A DNA stretch of 64,000 nt, taken from positions 10,909,600 through 10,973,599 of the forward strand of contig JACDQD010000007.1 of the NCBI GenBank assembly GCA_019843655.1. The letters are read 5' to 3'. Shown here in pieces: positions 49,390 to 62,400 of this stretch. This DNA is from Lethocerus indicus. Lineage: Eukaryota; Arthropoda; Insecta; Hemiptera; Belostomatidae. Both the position numbers and the translations under genes were made by a program. How positions within the stretch are numbered: position 1 is the stretch's first letter; the number at the start of each line of letters is the position of its first letter. Under the pieces are notes generated by a model, which ran no database searches, was not told the DNA's origin, and saw only the letters and a list, made by a program, of their open reading frames with translations.

Positions 49390-49542
49390 ATGAGTGAAAC
49401 ACGAATCACGGGACAGGTCAAATGCGTCATGGCGGCCCATGGTATATCTGATCTTGCGGAGGAGTATATGCAGTGTCATCAAACAAAGGTTAGCCAATAT
49501 ATCTATCCTAATTTAATTCAGAAGGAATTTTACTTACAATAA
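49390..49542 (+). CDS. Possible short ORF or first coding exon, unidentified
   Basis: The ATG at 49390 opens a frame of 50 codons ending at TAA. Its first 33 codons look protein-like (GQVKCVMAAHGISDLAEEYM), and at their end AAG is followed by GTTAGC, a weak donor that would make 49390-49488 a first exon. A TTATTACAG acceptor lies 30-40 bases upstream of the ATG, which would suit a leader exon further left. No domain is recognised. Confidence 0.22.
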   Translation: MSETRITGQVKCVMAAHGISDLAEEYMQCHQTKVSQYIYPNLIQKEFYLQ

Positions 49543-52079
49543 AATAGTATATCATTGAAGGATTCCTATTCTTCCAATATGGGTTAAGAATCAACCCAAT
49601 TTTCAATTAACCGAGATAGGTAAGTGGGTTGACTTTGGTGCAGGAGAGAAAAGCAGGTCAAAGTAAGGATAGGATTATATTCTGCATGAGTTCCCCAGGA
49701 CCGGTGCACCGATGCAGATTTCTCCCCGACGCACTTAACAACCCTAAACTTTGCGTTGTCAACCAAGCACTGGGCCATTTCTGTTTGGGGCGGGGGGAGA
49801 GGCTGTGACAAACTACCCGCTAGTTTCCCACAAGTTCCTCCAACAGTTTGTTTAACGGCACTTCGACCTGCTTCCTCGGCTAGCGTTGTAGCCACGTATT
49901 GTCTGCACTGTTTACGCAACGATTTCGCCAATAAAAGAGAATACCATGGACGGAATCAGAATGTTGGTGCTAAGATACGAGGAAGGGAACAAGTGGGTGA
50001 AGAAAAGTTATTGGAACTTTTAGCACAGATATTAGAACTGGATTAACGTCCAGGAATATAATATTAATTAATGGTCCGAATAGGTCAATTTATTTAAATT
50101 ATGACAGAATGAATGTAAGGGGTAGGATCAAGGTGTCGATCGGCTTATTTCGACTTATTTCGTCAGGATGTGGGAGCAATGGAATCAGTTGAAATTTTGG
50201 CGGGGCGCAATTCCAGGGGCAATTAAGCGAAACGTTGGGCGGTCCCGGGTTAAGGTTGAAGCCGAGGTGTGGAGGATTCAGGTCCACCACCATATTGGCG
50301 GGGTCACGACTTGTCGGTGCAGTCGAATCGTGTCCCACTAGCACTAGGCGGGCAGCACTAGGTGGGCAGGCCTAGGGTGGCAGGCCTTGCGGGTTTGAGG
50401 TGGCTCACCTGTAAATTAAGCCCGGCAAAAGTCGGGTTATCTGGCCCCTCTCCGCGCTACCTTCTAACCGCCATCCTCCCCCACCACCAACACGTGAAAC
50501 GAAACTTGACAAATCCAGAGCTTACATTCAGGCTTAAACTTATCTGTTCTTCAACCCCCTCCACCGCTGCCTCTCCTTTTCTCTCTCTCTCTCTTCCTCT
50601 CCCAGCAGTTACCTACAGAACTTGAACTCTCCCGCACTCCGGTTCTCTCTCTTGCTCTCTCTCTCTGGGGAGCCGCACGAGCAATCTGCCTTATCCGCGG
50701 GATTCGAGTTACAGCCCGGAAACTTCATCCGGACACAAGTCGTCGCCGGTAAAGAAAATAAATTCGCCCAATATACCTCCCTCCCACCCTCCCCACCACG
50801 ATCATCTCCTAATTCAGACAAGAACATTACGGACACAACAGAATATTTAGGATCCCACCAATAAGGAGTGCTTAATTTTCAAAGTATTTCGTGCACCTAA
50901 TAATACGAAATCCGACCGTTGCCACGTCTGCACTCGCAGATTGTGTCATCACCGTTTTCATTTAATCGATTTTTTGAACGATAAATTCTTTTCAGAACTT
51001 GTTACATATTTATAACTATTTAAAATGAAAAGTTTAACCAACTGCAACTAGTCCGGCAACTGACCCCTCCGGCTCTTCGGAATTAAAGCGTTGTGCTTTG
51101 CAAGTTTTTTCGCCGTATAAGGGCAAAGGGCCCGCTAGAATCGCCCCCGAGTCCGATACCGCAAATGATTTATTCGTCGCGGTTTACTTGAAAAATGATT
51201 TCTGGCCCGAACAAGGGAGCAGAATTGGAGCGGGTTGAGAATATCTGGATGTATCTCGAAATCATTGATGTGCAGGGGAAGAGGGGTAGATGCGATCATC
51301 CCCCAACCCCTATAAGTTTTGCGGTTCGATAAGTAATGCAAGTCAGCCCCCTGGTCCCCTCCCCGCCATTCCACTACGTGGCATATATAACTAGTACCTC
51401 CTTTCTTGGCACAAAGAATTACAGATATCATCCTTTATTTCTTATTCCTCTTCGAAATAACTACAAACTTCTATACAAACAAGGCAGTTATTGGATTCTA
51501 TGGTTAAGGCTAATTAGGCACCGTTTGTGCAACAGATTAGCAATTAAAATCCGGAATATTAATTAGATAAATTAATTATACCTTGATCCAACTTAGGATG
51601 TATAGGGTTTTCAACAGCACTTTATTTTCCGTTTTAAGCGTCATTAGCCGCAGCATAATTGATTAGAGCTAAAATAATAATGTAATTTCTTGCAATTATA
51701 GCACGATCGTTCATAATAAGTAGAGTGCTTGATCTTATGAGTAACAAAATCAGATCGAGATTTTACTTTGTACCCACGGTACGCACTGGGTATTAACAAA
51801 TCGGTATATATTCGATGTTAAATACTTACTTATGCTAATAAATATTACTCGGTTTATATTATACATGTTTTCTGATAAAATCCCTTTGTTTTTCAAGTTA
51901 TAATCCATTATATAATCCATTTCTGGCCTCAGAAGGGAAGCATATTTAAATATAATAATCAGAAACTCAATGTTTTCACTATGTAAATTTTGTTTTTCTT
52001 GCGTTATCTGAAACTGGGAGTAATATTTTTATTGTTTTCATTTTTCGATTAGAAACGCTAACATCACGGTGCAAGAGCA
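49543..52079. other. Non-coding stretch with two-strand open frames at 49.58-50.05 kb
   Basis: A minus-strand frame of 115 codons (49584-49931, no ATG) and a plus-strand frame of 96 codons (49756-50046) overlap in the same interval; neither is recognised. CT-rich tracts occur at about 50576-50600 and 50645-50668. The stretch 51.57-52.08 kb leading to the tandem array is AT-rich. Confidence 0.35.
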
Positions 52080-52788
52080 CCCAATGAACTTTAGTTAAGT
52101 ACATTTCCGTACAACACTCAAGGGTGCGCTACTGTCGCGGTCCATATTTACCCAACGAACTTTAGTTAAGTACATTTCCGTACAAGACTCAGGGGTGCGC
52201 TACTGTCGCGGTCCATATTTACCCAACGAACTTTAGTTAAGTACATTTCCGTACAAGACTCAGGGGTGCGCTACTGTCGCGGTCCATATTTACCCAACGA
52301 ACTTTAGTTAAGTACATTTCCGTACAAGACTCAGGGGTGCGCTACTGTCGCGGTCCATATTTACCCAACGAACTTTAGTTAAGTACATTTCCGTACAAGA
52401 CTCAGGGGTGCGCTACTGTCGCGGTCCATATTTACCCAACGAACTTTAGTTAAGTACATTTCCGTACAAGACTCAGGGTGCGCTACTGTCGCGGTCCATA
52501 TTTACCCAACGAACTTTAGTTAAGTACATTTCCGTACAAGACTCAGGGGTGCGCTACTGTCGCGGTCCATATTTACCCAACGAACTTTAGTTAAGTACAT
52601 TTCCGTACAAGACTCAGGGGTGCGCTACTGTCGCGGTCCATATTTACCCAACGAACTTTAGTTAAGTACATTTCCGTACAAGACTCAGGTGTGCGCTACT
52701 GTCGCGGTCCATATTTACCCAACGAACTTTAGTTAAGTACATTTCCGTACCACGCTCAGGGGAGCGCTGGTGTCGTGGTGCATGTTTA
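52080..52788. repeat. Tandem array of ten 71-bp units (minisatellite)
   Basis: Units begin at about 52081, 52152, 52223, 52294, 52365, 52436, 52506, 52577, 52648 and 52719. The period is 71 bases except one 70-base unit (52436), which lost a G. By eye the units at 52152-52435 and 52506-52647 are identical, the ninth has one substitution, the first has about three or four, and the last is clearly diverged in its right half. This centre-uniform, edge-diverged pattern is that of unequal exchange or recent local amplification. Each unit contains the small palindromes ACTTTAGTTAAGT and GTACATTTCCGTAC and a CpG-rich half around GTGCGCTACTGTCGCGG. No frame stays open through the array. Confidence 0.97.
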
Positions 52789-52840
52789 TAGTTATAGTTT
52801 TAGTGATAGTTTATGTGATAGTTTATAGTGATACTTTATT
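52785..52840. repeat. Degenerate GATAGTTTA-type short repeat
   Basis: Directly abutting the 71-bp array is a run of imperfect TTTATAG/GTGATAG units of about 7 to 12 bases. It appears unrelated in sequence to the 71-bp unit and may be an older simple repeat. Confidence 0.6.
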
Positions 52841-55800
52841 GCTAATATTGACAGAGTAGCTCTTGGTTACACGATCGAGCACATGTTTCGTACTATTACT
52901 AAATTTTCATTATCCGTAGCTATTTCAATAATATTTACTATAAGACTGTAACATAATTCCAGAACTGCTATCTAGGATGAAATTCCGCTAGCATTATATG
53001 GTCCATTTATTGGGGTCACAGGTACCTCTCTCTTTTCGTGTTCCCTTCTCCCCTCTCTATATCGCCGAGAAGTGCGCCGAGTCAATCCACTTTCTAGTGG
53101 GATGGCGGTTGAGGAGGAACGGTCGGAAGGATGGGGAGGTTCGGGAAGCAGATTTGGTAACTAAACTTTCCCGTTAAGTTTCTCTCTCTCTCTCTCTGTC
53201 TCCTCCCCCTCTGCCGCCCCCCACTCCAGGCGGTAAACTTAAAGTTGAGTTAGTTTGGTGCGGAGTGATGTAATTTATAGAGGGGTCGGAGGCGATTATT
53301 CCTTCAATTAGTGCATTATATAGAGATTAAGTGCGTCGCGGGCAGCCCGCATTGTTAACCAACAACTAATTACAGCGGGAGCGTGGCCCCCGCACCGCCC
53401 AACCGAGACCCGACCAGAAATGAACCTCCTCTCCTATAACGCTTTCCCATACAACATCTTCCTGTGGCCTTTAGAAAACCTGAAACACAATTGGAATTAA
53501 CTCTGCATAATTCCAATGCATAATAAAAATAAACCTATTTGATCCTACAATGTTACAGTGCGGGATCTTAGCCCTTATCGCGTCCGTTATCGTAAATTGC
53601 ATATAACTCTATTTTACATTGTGGCGGCATTTGAACAGGGCAATACCCTCCAATGTAGTGTCGAAACAATCTTTTTCGAATTTTTAAATTCTCACTTAAA
53701 AAGTCATAGCGCTATTACTGTAAGAGACAATATTTTCCAGCTACACGTGCGACATTGACTCATAACGTTGTTTTCGGATAGTTTACAAAATAATTTAAAA
53801 GAAATAATAAAGAGTAAGTGAAGAACCCTGGGACGCCCCAGACAGAATAGTACAAGCGTCGCAATATGCACATTACCACATTAAAATTACATTCAGCCAT
53901 TGCAATATTATAAATGCGGGTCTCATGAAAGAAAATTCACTCAAACCACAAACGAAGGAATTACAAATAATGAAAACTAATCGCATCTTTAAGCATGGTA
54001 TCTGCGCAGTTGAATTCACGGCGCTTCAAATGCTAACCCGCACGACGTATAGGTGTGCCTTAATAGCATAGCCCACTCGCCGTGTTTACTGTTCTATTTC
54101 AATTTTTTACAGGAGTTTCCCAAATAATTAATAATGGATTAACTTCGATTACCAGCCTTACGTAAACTAAGAAGTAAACCCTCATAAAATAAATATACTT
54201 CATAACTGCATAATCAATAAGATCACACAAATGATTTATTGACCTTTATTTTTATACTTTCATTAACAGTCAATCGCAATAAAGAATTTGGACCAAAGAG
54301 CAATTTGGGGTCTCAAAGTCTGAAAATCCCTTTTAGACAGAAGGAATCTGAAATGTACAAACCAAGGGAGGTATACACGGAAACAGAGAATAATTGTATT
54401 CAACCCCTTATGCGGGCACAATTTCAAACTTTAACAGTTATCTTGTTACGTTTCCATGAATATCCATTGGACAATTTGTCGAGTGTACGCCATTAGAGGC
54501 GAGGTATTTGGGAGTTGAGGAAATCTTGGAGCGGCTTTAAGGGGATTTAACTTAGGGCGATACCGCTATCCCTAATAACTATCGAGTGGCGTCATTTTCT
54601 GACGACTTTAATGCCACGCACATGCATTATTTATGCGGAACAGGAACAATTGGAGGTAATAATGCGAATGCTCGATTCAGTCCTGCCTTCTTCTCTCATC
54701 GTTTAATCAAGACGACAGGTTGTTTCCTTCATTTATCCTTCTTGGTGAATTTTTTACATGGTTCCTTCTTAAAGAAATATTTTATTTATTTTATTTTTCC
54801 AACACGTATATGTTTTAAACGGGGTTTTTGTTCTCTAAAACGTATTCGAAATTTTATTGGATTTGTTTTTTCCCTGGTTCATCCACTCCAGAAAAAAGCA
54901 AAAAAAGATCATTTATGTAGTTCATATTACTGCTTAAAGCGCTACTTAAATTGTCGCCACTCTTGTGAATCCTAAAAGATGATTGATCCCCATCGCAATA
55001 AATGTCGTCAGATAATTTCATAAGAAATCATATTATTATTCCCACAAAAATTATAAAAAGGTCTGAAATTCACTTTGGGAAGCCCGGAGCGATGGGTAGG
55101 GTAAAACCCATTCAAATTAAGGGCAGAAGTTAACTTGTCTACGTTAGTAGGGTGCGTTTAATACTTCTTGCGTCTCTCTCTCTCTCTCTCTCCTCTCTCT
55201 CCAACCTGGTCGGGTGTGGAAGTGAACCTGGATTTCCTAGAAGTCTCCGGACCTCCCCCTACCCCTTTAAGCCCCTTTTGCCCTTCGGCACCAGAACTTA
55301 TAACTTATTAAGCCCTTCGGGGTGCGATATCCTTGGGCGAGGCTTGATCCTCCCCCCTTACCAACCGGTCGCGAAGCGCTACTCGATGTTGACTGTCCCA
55401 ATCACACTTCAAATTTACCATATAAATTAATTATATACTCCGTTATTTGATTTTTTTTAATATAAAAATTCCTAAATATTATGAAAAGAATTGTGCTCTT
55501 AATGTATTATAACGCACTTTTGTTAAAAACTGAATAATATTAGTACGCGTCTGTCTCGTTGGCAAACAGAGGGAGTGGTCTGTTCAGATGGAACAATACT
55601 TAATATTTTTAAATTTTATCTATACATTTATGTAGAACATAAAACAACTAGGTAAAATTAATTAGGTTATAACTCGTTCGAGGTTCTGACCTCGCTCGCT
55701 TATTTATTTCTAATCGAGTCTGCCTTTGTTTTCCCGCGGGGGTGGTTGTATAATTCATAGTACGTACAATGTTCACTGCTCTCTGAGTGAACACACTACA

Positions 55801-56740
55801 CTGGACTCCATTCAATACGTTCCAAATCGGAATGAGAGTTAATTGAATTCTCAATCGGGTCGAATCGATGGAGGGGACAACGCAGGATTGAGACCTGTTG
55901 CCGGCGACATTTGTCACCCATTTGCACATTCCAAATTGTTTTAAGAAATAATTACGGCGAAATTTCAAAGCATAATGTTCAATGGGAGAGGGTTGCGGTA
56001 TTACGGGGGATGTAGGAACAAGTTTGGGGCTGTTGAGTGGGGCCGCCAACGACTGCGGCAAACAGTGTTCTTGGCCGGGCGCTAATTGAAAAAGCAATTA
56101 TTGGACTATCTCTAGTTCCCGCCCACCTCGGCCCCTTTCCCTCTCCTCTCGTCCTCTTCCATAAAAAAGGAAAAACATTTATTTTTCTCCCGGTTCGACA
56201 GGCGAGGCTTTATTCAGGGAGGACGTTCTGACGAATTCGAAAATACTGCGGATAGGGCTCCAGAAAGGGCATCACTCTTGCGATTTTCTGTTTACACTCG
56301 CCACATTCGAACAATAATGTAGTGAGGAACAGTTCAATCCTACGCGAAGCAGCTATTAGGTATCTTTAAGAATAATTAATATATTTAGAACTTGTAATCA
56401 TAAGGTTGATAATTGACACTTTTGTTCAAATTGATGAGTCATCATAACTGTTGACCGCAATCCCATAGAGTTGTTAAATCATTTTCTGTGCGGCTCACAT
56501 TCGATACAATCGAGTACCGTAAACCTGAAGGGCGAATAGAGCGCGTACTCTCGCGTACGGGAAATCCAAATCGGGCGTACGTAACGACATAACCATGCAT
56601 GTACACATTTATAATTGGCTAATAGGCGGTGGTGGGGACGGGTGGGGAAGGCCTGTGTTTAGAGCCAGTCTAGTGTCTAATGGGAACAGCCCTAGGACAA
56701 TGCGAGGCTGCCCAAAGGGCCGGTGGCGGCTCGCTCGCAC
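52841..56740. other. Non-coding stretch with CT tracts
   Basis: CT tracts lie at 53180-53200 and 55173-55200. Frames at 54239-54496, 54586-54975 and 55648-56097 (minus) are long for AT-rich DNA but begin at non-ATG codons, lack splice borders and match nothing I know. The patch 53.0-53.45 kb is CpG-bearing. Confidence 0.4.
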
Positions 56741-56743
56741 CCC

Positions 56744-56799
56744 CTACGTACCTACCTACCTACCTACCCGGCCTACCTAGCAGCTACCTACCCGCCTAC
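56744..56799. repeat. (ACCT)n tetranucleotide repeat, interrupted
   Basis: Repeated TACC/CCTA units with two short interruptions. It sits in a GC-rich patch (56.6-57.0 kb). Confidence 0.85.
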
Positions 56800-59700
56800 A
56801 TCATAATGAACGGCACGCTGGGGGGGTGCGCGTACACGCGTTCATCCCTCTCTCTGTCTCCGTCCCACACACTCGCTATCACGCACACATTCACTGTGTA
56901 TCGCGGGCGTGGGGTGGAGAGGGACTCCAATTAGCCGGCACACCTCCAGGGCCCAATCCCTCGGGAACCTATTCCCTTCTCCCTCTCCCGCCCACAGTAC
57001 CTATCCTTCTCTTCGCCTTTGATCTACCTCACACTTCTCGTTTCAATTTTCAATGTATCTAACTCATTTATTCGAGTGATTTTATAAGGGGTACACACTC
57101 CCCGATATATACTCCGCTATTAAAATTTTATTTCTTCAAATTTGCAATTGAATGAAACATTGTTTGGACAGAACATGGGCTAGTTTTGAATAGTATCTAT
57201 AGTCTGAATGAAGAGAAAACGTGAAGTGGTCCTCTAATAAGAAATTATTTGGTACGAAAAGATCTGTAGAATATTGGGAACTAATAACACTACAAATATT
57301 GAGGAAAATAGCATTACGTAGAGTAAAAATAAGAAATATAACAGAAATATAACGGTAAAAGATGTGGCATTAATTTCGCCTTTAAAAATGCAACAAACGC
57401 TTCTATTCGCGTTTCGTAATGAAACACTTATGAAATCGTAAGTGAAAAATTGATTCCAGTTGTCTGTTTTCAGCCCTCCTCCGGGCTGGCTCCTTTTGTT
57501 TCCCCCCAACTCCCGTTTCCATCGACACCTCTCCGCCTGTACTGGGCTGGCACGGAGCGAGGGCGTACGTGACAGCCATAACCGCTGGCGAAGCGGATAC
57601 CGAGAAGGCCGGAGCCGGCGGGCCCCCGGCAGGCCGAGAATTGCCCGACTCGGGAGATACAAGAGAACGCCCCGCGACGGGCTTCCACTTAAATAAAAAT
57701 ACCCGCCAGGATATTTCCGAGACAAGCGTTGTCGAGAGAAATCGGAGACGCGTCCCTTTATTAGAAACACTTTCGGCACCGGAGCTGGCGTAGGCACATT
57801 ACGTACCCGACGATAGGATTACGAAATAGATCGATAGGCTCCTCAGTATCATCAGTCCTCGAATACATCCGAGCAATATGATATTGATCAGAATCAAATT
57901 CTTGCGACAGGTTGACCCTCGAGAACGTTGGACGTTTCATACCAGAATATATATAATATTCTTGAATATCAAAACGTGTTTTCAACGATACTTTTCTCTG
58001 TTGTTAGTGTAACAACACAGATTCCGGGGCATTATTTCGGTTCGGTTACTCTGGGACGGTTTACGACCTGACGAGAGTACACACTGTCTCTACCATTTTC
58101 GGGCCCAACCGAGTAACCGTAAAGGTCCCTTCTGCCGCGAAGTTTTGGTAGGATTGGGGCGGTTTTGGACTTTCGGACTCCATATATCTCTCAGCAGTCC
58201 TACGACAACAGTTCGGGCCTCTGGGCTAGGTCCGAGTTCGGCGGTGTGCACAGGGATAAAGCCGTTCGTTATTTAAATTGATCTTTTTGGCATTTATTAC
58301 GGAAGACGGCCAAATACACGACCAGAAGAAAATGTCCTTTACATTCCCAATGTTATTTAGTTCTTAATTAATTCCTAAATTCGGCCGAAAAATTTTACAA
58401 CTAAATATTAAAAAAGGAACCTCGCAAATGGGAAAAGTAAAGAAAAATTGGTATATGTGCGGCAGGCTTACAATATAAGAGCGTTTGTGTTTATGACTGA
58501 GAGAATGGAAGAGGGAGTGGGAAAGGATGGAGATTGAGTTTCAATCGGTCGCTCTACCCTTCACCCTCCAGCCAATTGTCAATACGCCGGACACAAACAA
58601 AGTAACTGTGTCGAGTGCACTTCGTCATTCCCTTTATAACCCGCGGCCGGGTTAGCGCCCCGTCGGACAAACCTACTGGCGAACGCTCAATAATTAATAA
58701 CAGCGGAGGGTGCCCTACTTGGCACAAATAGCCATACCTGCAATACCTTTAGCGTCACTCAGTCTCCGCTTATTATATGTGGTCGGTCTTTAACTAGCTA
58801 TTAGTTTAAGTTATCTGTGGGTTTTGAGATCCACGACCGTGTGTGGAAATTCATTAATTCTGCTATTTCTTGAGCCAACCGGTTTCGGCATAACCAGAAG
58901 CATTCCGTCAGTTTATGATATACTTAGGAACTTTTGCCGATTTATCAGACCTATTGACGGTAGTATGACACACACTGCAATACGAGCGTAACATTAATGA
59001 GGGCGGCGGGAAACTGAAATTCGCCCCACAACTTGGGCCCTAAGCTTGACAAGTTTCGAATCAATAACATTCCGTCGGGGCAATACGGCCTGGGGAGTAA
59101 CAGTACTTATTAGGCATCCGACATGCGTAGTACATCATTATGTAGATAGAGAAAGTAGATAGCCTTAAGAATATTTATGTATTGACTGATGTGTGTCTCC
59201 AGAATTTATTGGGATTACTGTCACATATTTAAAGCAATTAAGTCAACAAATAATTACATTTAAGTACTTAATATTGACACCCTCGTTGATGAAGATTTGT
59301 TTTTTCAATGTTTCTATTTATTTTATAATTCAATAATATATTTTTTACAATATTTTATCCACGAATATTAATCTCCGACGAAGGAGACGATGTTAATTCC
59401 TATAACTACAGTCAACTACGGTGTAAAAATGAAATGCAATTTATACGAGTTTTAGGGTGTTTAATATTGGGGCCTTTAAGTTTCAGCATCTCCGACTTCA
59501 TTGCGTATGCAAAGCATAGAACGATTTTCTAGTTCCGTGAACGCATTCTCAAGTTGTGCTCCTGTTGCGGCGCCGGAATATCAGTTATACCTAGTTCGAA
59601 GTTCGAGGTAATGAGTTGTAAATTTTCATCTGCCCTCCGTTATAAACTTACCCCAACTAAACGCTGAGCCAATTTTCATATAATTAAAATGCGATGTACC

Positions 59701-60160
59701 TGGTGGAATATTTCATCTGGAAGAATCGGTACATTCCAAATAAATAATATATCCCCGTATATCGGCCTCTAGTTTCCAATTCCCCGATATAAATACCATT
59801 GTGAATAAATACAAATTATGTATTGCCTCCCCATTCAGTATATATACCGAATAACTAATAAATTCAACACCAGAATCATCCGTTAACGGAATACAAATAT
59901 AAAGAATGCAGTGGAGCTGAACCAGGGTAAAAATTAACAATTATATCATCACTAAAAATTGTCTTTTGAGTATTATTATGAGAAATTCAACGTCGAAAAC
60001 AAAAATTGACTTTTTAAAATTATTAACTATATTATTGCGATAATATTCATGTGATTTATATTTGAAATAAAAAACAATCGAGATGTCAAATTCATGAACC
60101 GCAGCGATTGGAATACTACGCAGTGTTTTGTATACTTTTATGACAAACAGAACACGCGCT
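56800..60160. other. Non-coding stretch
   Basis: GC-rich patches lie at 56.8-57.0 and 57.47-57.68 kb and AT-rich sequence elsewhere. The 187-codon minus frame at 57234-57797, the longest in the window, begins at GTG, spans a CpG-rich half and a T-rich half with quite different composition, and is not called as a gene. Confidence 0.4.
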
Positions 60161-60161
60161 C

Positions 60162-60162
<1 letters not shown>

Positions 60163-60247
<85 letters not shown>
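60163..60247. repeat. Compound (CA)n(TA)n microsatellite
   Basis: About fifteen CA units followed by about twenty-five TA units. This has the same pair of motifs as the compound tract at 37438-37516. Confidence 0.95.
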
Positions 60248-60248
<1 letters not shown>

Positions 60249-62400
60249 CAAATATTCAGGGTCGCAGCTCTCTCCGGAGTGCACGGGGTAGAAATGAAAA
60301 ATGTATGAAGCAACCGGAGATCGGTAACGAAACGTTAAGAAGCATAATTGACTAGAGGAAGAAACGGGAAACGCCCAAATTAATATATGCCGGCGTATAG
60401 CGTAACAATAATACAGGGAGGGGCAAACTGCTCATCAATCAGGAGTTTACCAGTCGGATTTCCGCCTTATTTATACTGAGGCTCCTCATAAATAATTTAT
60501 TCCGCCTCCCCCCTCTCCCCACACGGCCCCTCGTCCGACTCGTGCCTTTCTCATTATTTGGTATTTCAACAGTGGGTGCAACCCCCTCCTCCACCCCTTT
60601 CCTCTTACTGTGGGAGGCCGAATTTTTCCCTCTGGCTTATAAATCGGACCTATCTCGAGCAGGTCGGGAAGTCATGAAATTTTTATTTTTCACCAAGACT
60701 TTATATTTGGTTTTCTTCAAGTTTACTGCCGGCGCGGGAGATCTAGCCATTAAATTGTGGCCCGGTCGAAATCGACAATGCAACTAACCAACAGTTCGCC
60801 CAGATACCCCGGTACATGGGCCTCGGACCTACCTCGATATATGGACGTTGTAGATTTCAGGAGTTAAAAAACCTTTGATGCAATGTTATATAATGCAATA
60901 TTATATTGGATCCATGACACCGTCTGTATGAGCTCTATTTAGCCTTTCGACCGGCGTTCAGCGTCATTAATTAAAACCATTTCTATGTTTCGAAATCGGA
61001 GAGATTTTACTATCGGCCGACCGCCGCTTTAAATTGCCCAAATCAACCGGCCGATGTACAGAATAATTTCGAACAATTGAAATTCCGCTTTGTACGAACA
61101 ATACGCAACCGAATCCTTTCCAGCTCGTTATTTTTCAACGACGATCGCAACAAAATTGTTCATGCCTCTATTTGTGAATGGAGTGAACATTGCGAATTGA
61201 TAAATAATACGTTGCATCGAACTCTCGTTACGAGTAAGTGGGGCCGATGGGTGGGGAGGGGGATTATTATAACGAGCACTTATTAACTTTAATGAAAACC
61301 TGGTATGCGATGTAATATTAAGGCTCTTGATATAATTGCAATAAGATTTGTTGATTAATGAGTACTCTGTAGTACTGTCGCTAAATTTTCACAGTTTTTT
61401 ATTTAAATACAAGTATATTTTTAAATTAGTGAAAAACAGAAGGAAGAAATCAAAGGGGGGGATTCAGAGAGGTAGCAAGAGTTAGTTAAGGCGAATCCCG
61501 GAAGCGTTTTCATGTTCATTTTCAATTGCTTTTTGAATCACAGTAAGGAGCAAAGTTTGTGGGTGGGGCTCAGAAAATATGATTTCAGGAATAATCCCTT
61601 TGTGAGGAGACGGGAGAGGAGGAGAAACGTAAAAACGCGGTCGTTTTTTGCATTGAATGTGGGGATGAGGGTAGAGGATATTATCCGAGTTTATTATCCT
61701 AACGGAGGGTTTCCCGGCCGTAAGACGTCGGGCGTCAAGTGATTCTAATTGGCTAGTCACAAAGGGAAAAGTGAAAGCTCTCTTTATAAGCGGTCCTCTT
61801 CCTCCACAAAGTGGGTTGTCTTAATAATGGAGGCCGGCTGGCTCTGGCAACTCAAATTTTAACGCCGCCACCCCTGGTTTAGCCTTTGTAGAATAATTAT
61901 GACGTTCGCCGAGAGGAAGGGGCGAGCCCACTTTAACGAGAATCATCCGGGCACAGAACGTTTACCGCTTTTGGGCCCTGCCACCTCGGGATATCGAGAA
62001 CCCTAATTATCAGCGTCTATCAATATTTTCTGGAATTTAATTAATGCGATATAGCGGGGTTTAGTTTAATTTAACGGGGCTACATGTACTTTCCGATTTT
62101 GAAGTATTTGTCTTTCAGACCACTTGTCTTGTTCGAATGTGTGAAAGTTTTGCTTTCAGTTCTATCTAGGGAATGGGACTTTAACATTAACATTCCTCCT
62201 TTACGAGCTAAGCACCCACTCTCTGTCCCGCCTCCGTGTTGTCAACTTACGGTGGGAGAAATCTTGCAGAGAAAAAAAACCTTAATCCAGTTAGACAGAG
62301 GATCCAATATCCGGACATAGTGGATCTCCGGGAAATAACCTACGAGCGGATATTTTAGAAACAGGACGCTATAATTATTCCCGATCGATCAGAACCCGTT
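60248..62400. other. Non-coding stretch
   Basis: Alternating AT-rich and CpG-bearing sequence. Open frames (for example 60542-60787 and 61482-61760 minus) show no domain and no credible start. Nothing else was found. Confidence 0.4.

Noticed and set aside
49584..49931. 115-codon minus frame with protein-like residues.
   Set aside because: No ATG, no acceptor between the preceding stop and the frame, and the plus strand is open over much of the same interval; no family recognised.
54586..54975. 129-codon frame in AT-rich sequence.
   Set aside because: It is unusual for the base composition, but about one such frame is expected by chance in the window by a rough estimate. GTG start and phenylalanine/lysine-rich tail.
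55648..56097. 149-codon minus-strand frame.
   Set aside because: It has a TTG start and no ATG until deep in the frame; residues are unbiased but match nothing known, and no splice signals border it.
57234..57797. Longest open frame in the window (187 codons, minus strand).
   Set aside because: It starts at GTG with no early ATG, the left part is CpG-rich and the right part T-rich with hydrophobic runs, and no domain or splice border was seen. It looks like two compositional accidents joined.
8904..61839. Shared 14-mer AATGGAGGCCGGCT at 8904-8917 and 61826-61839.
   Set aside because: A rough count shows that several identical 14-mer pairs are expected by chance in 64 kb, and the flanks do not align.
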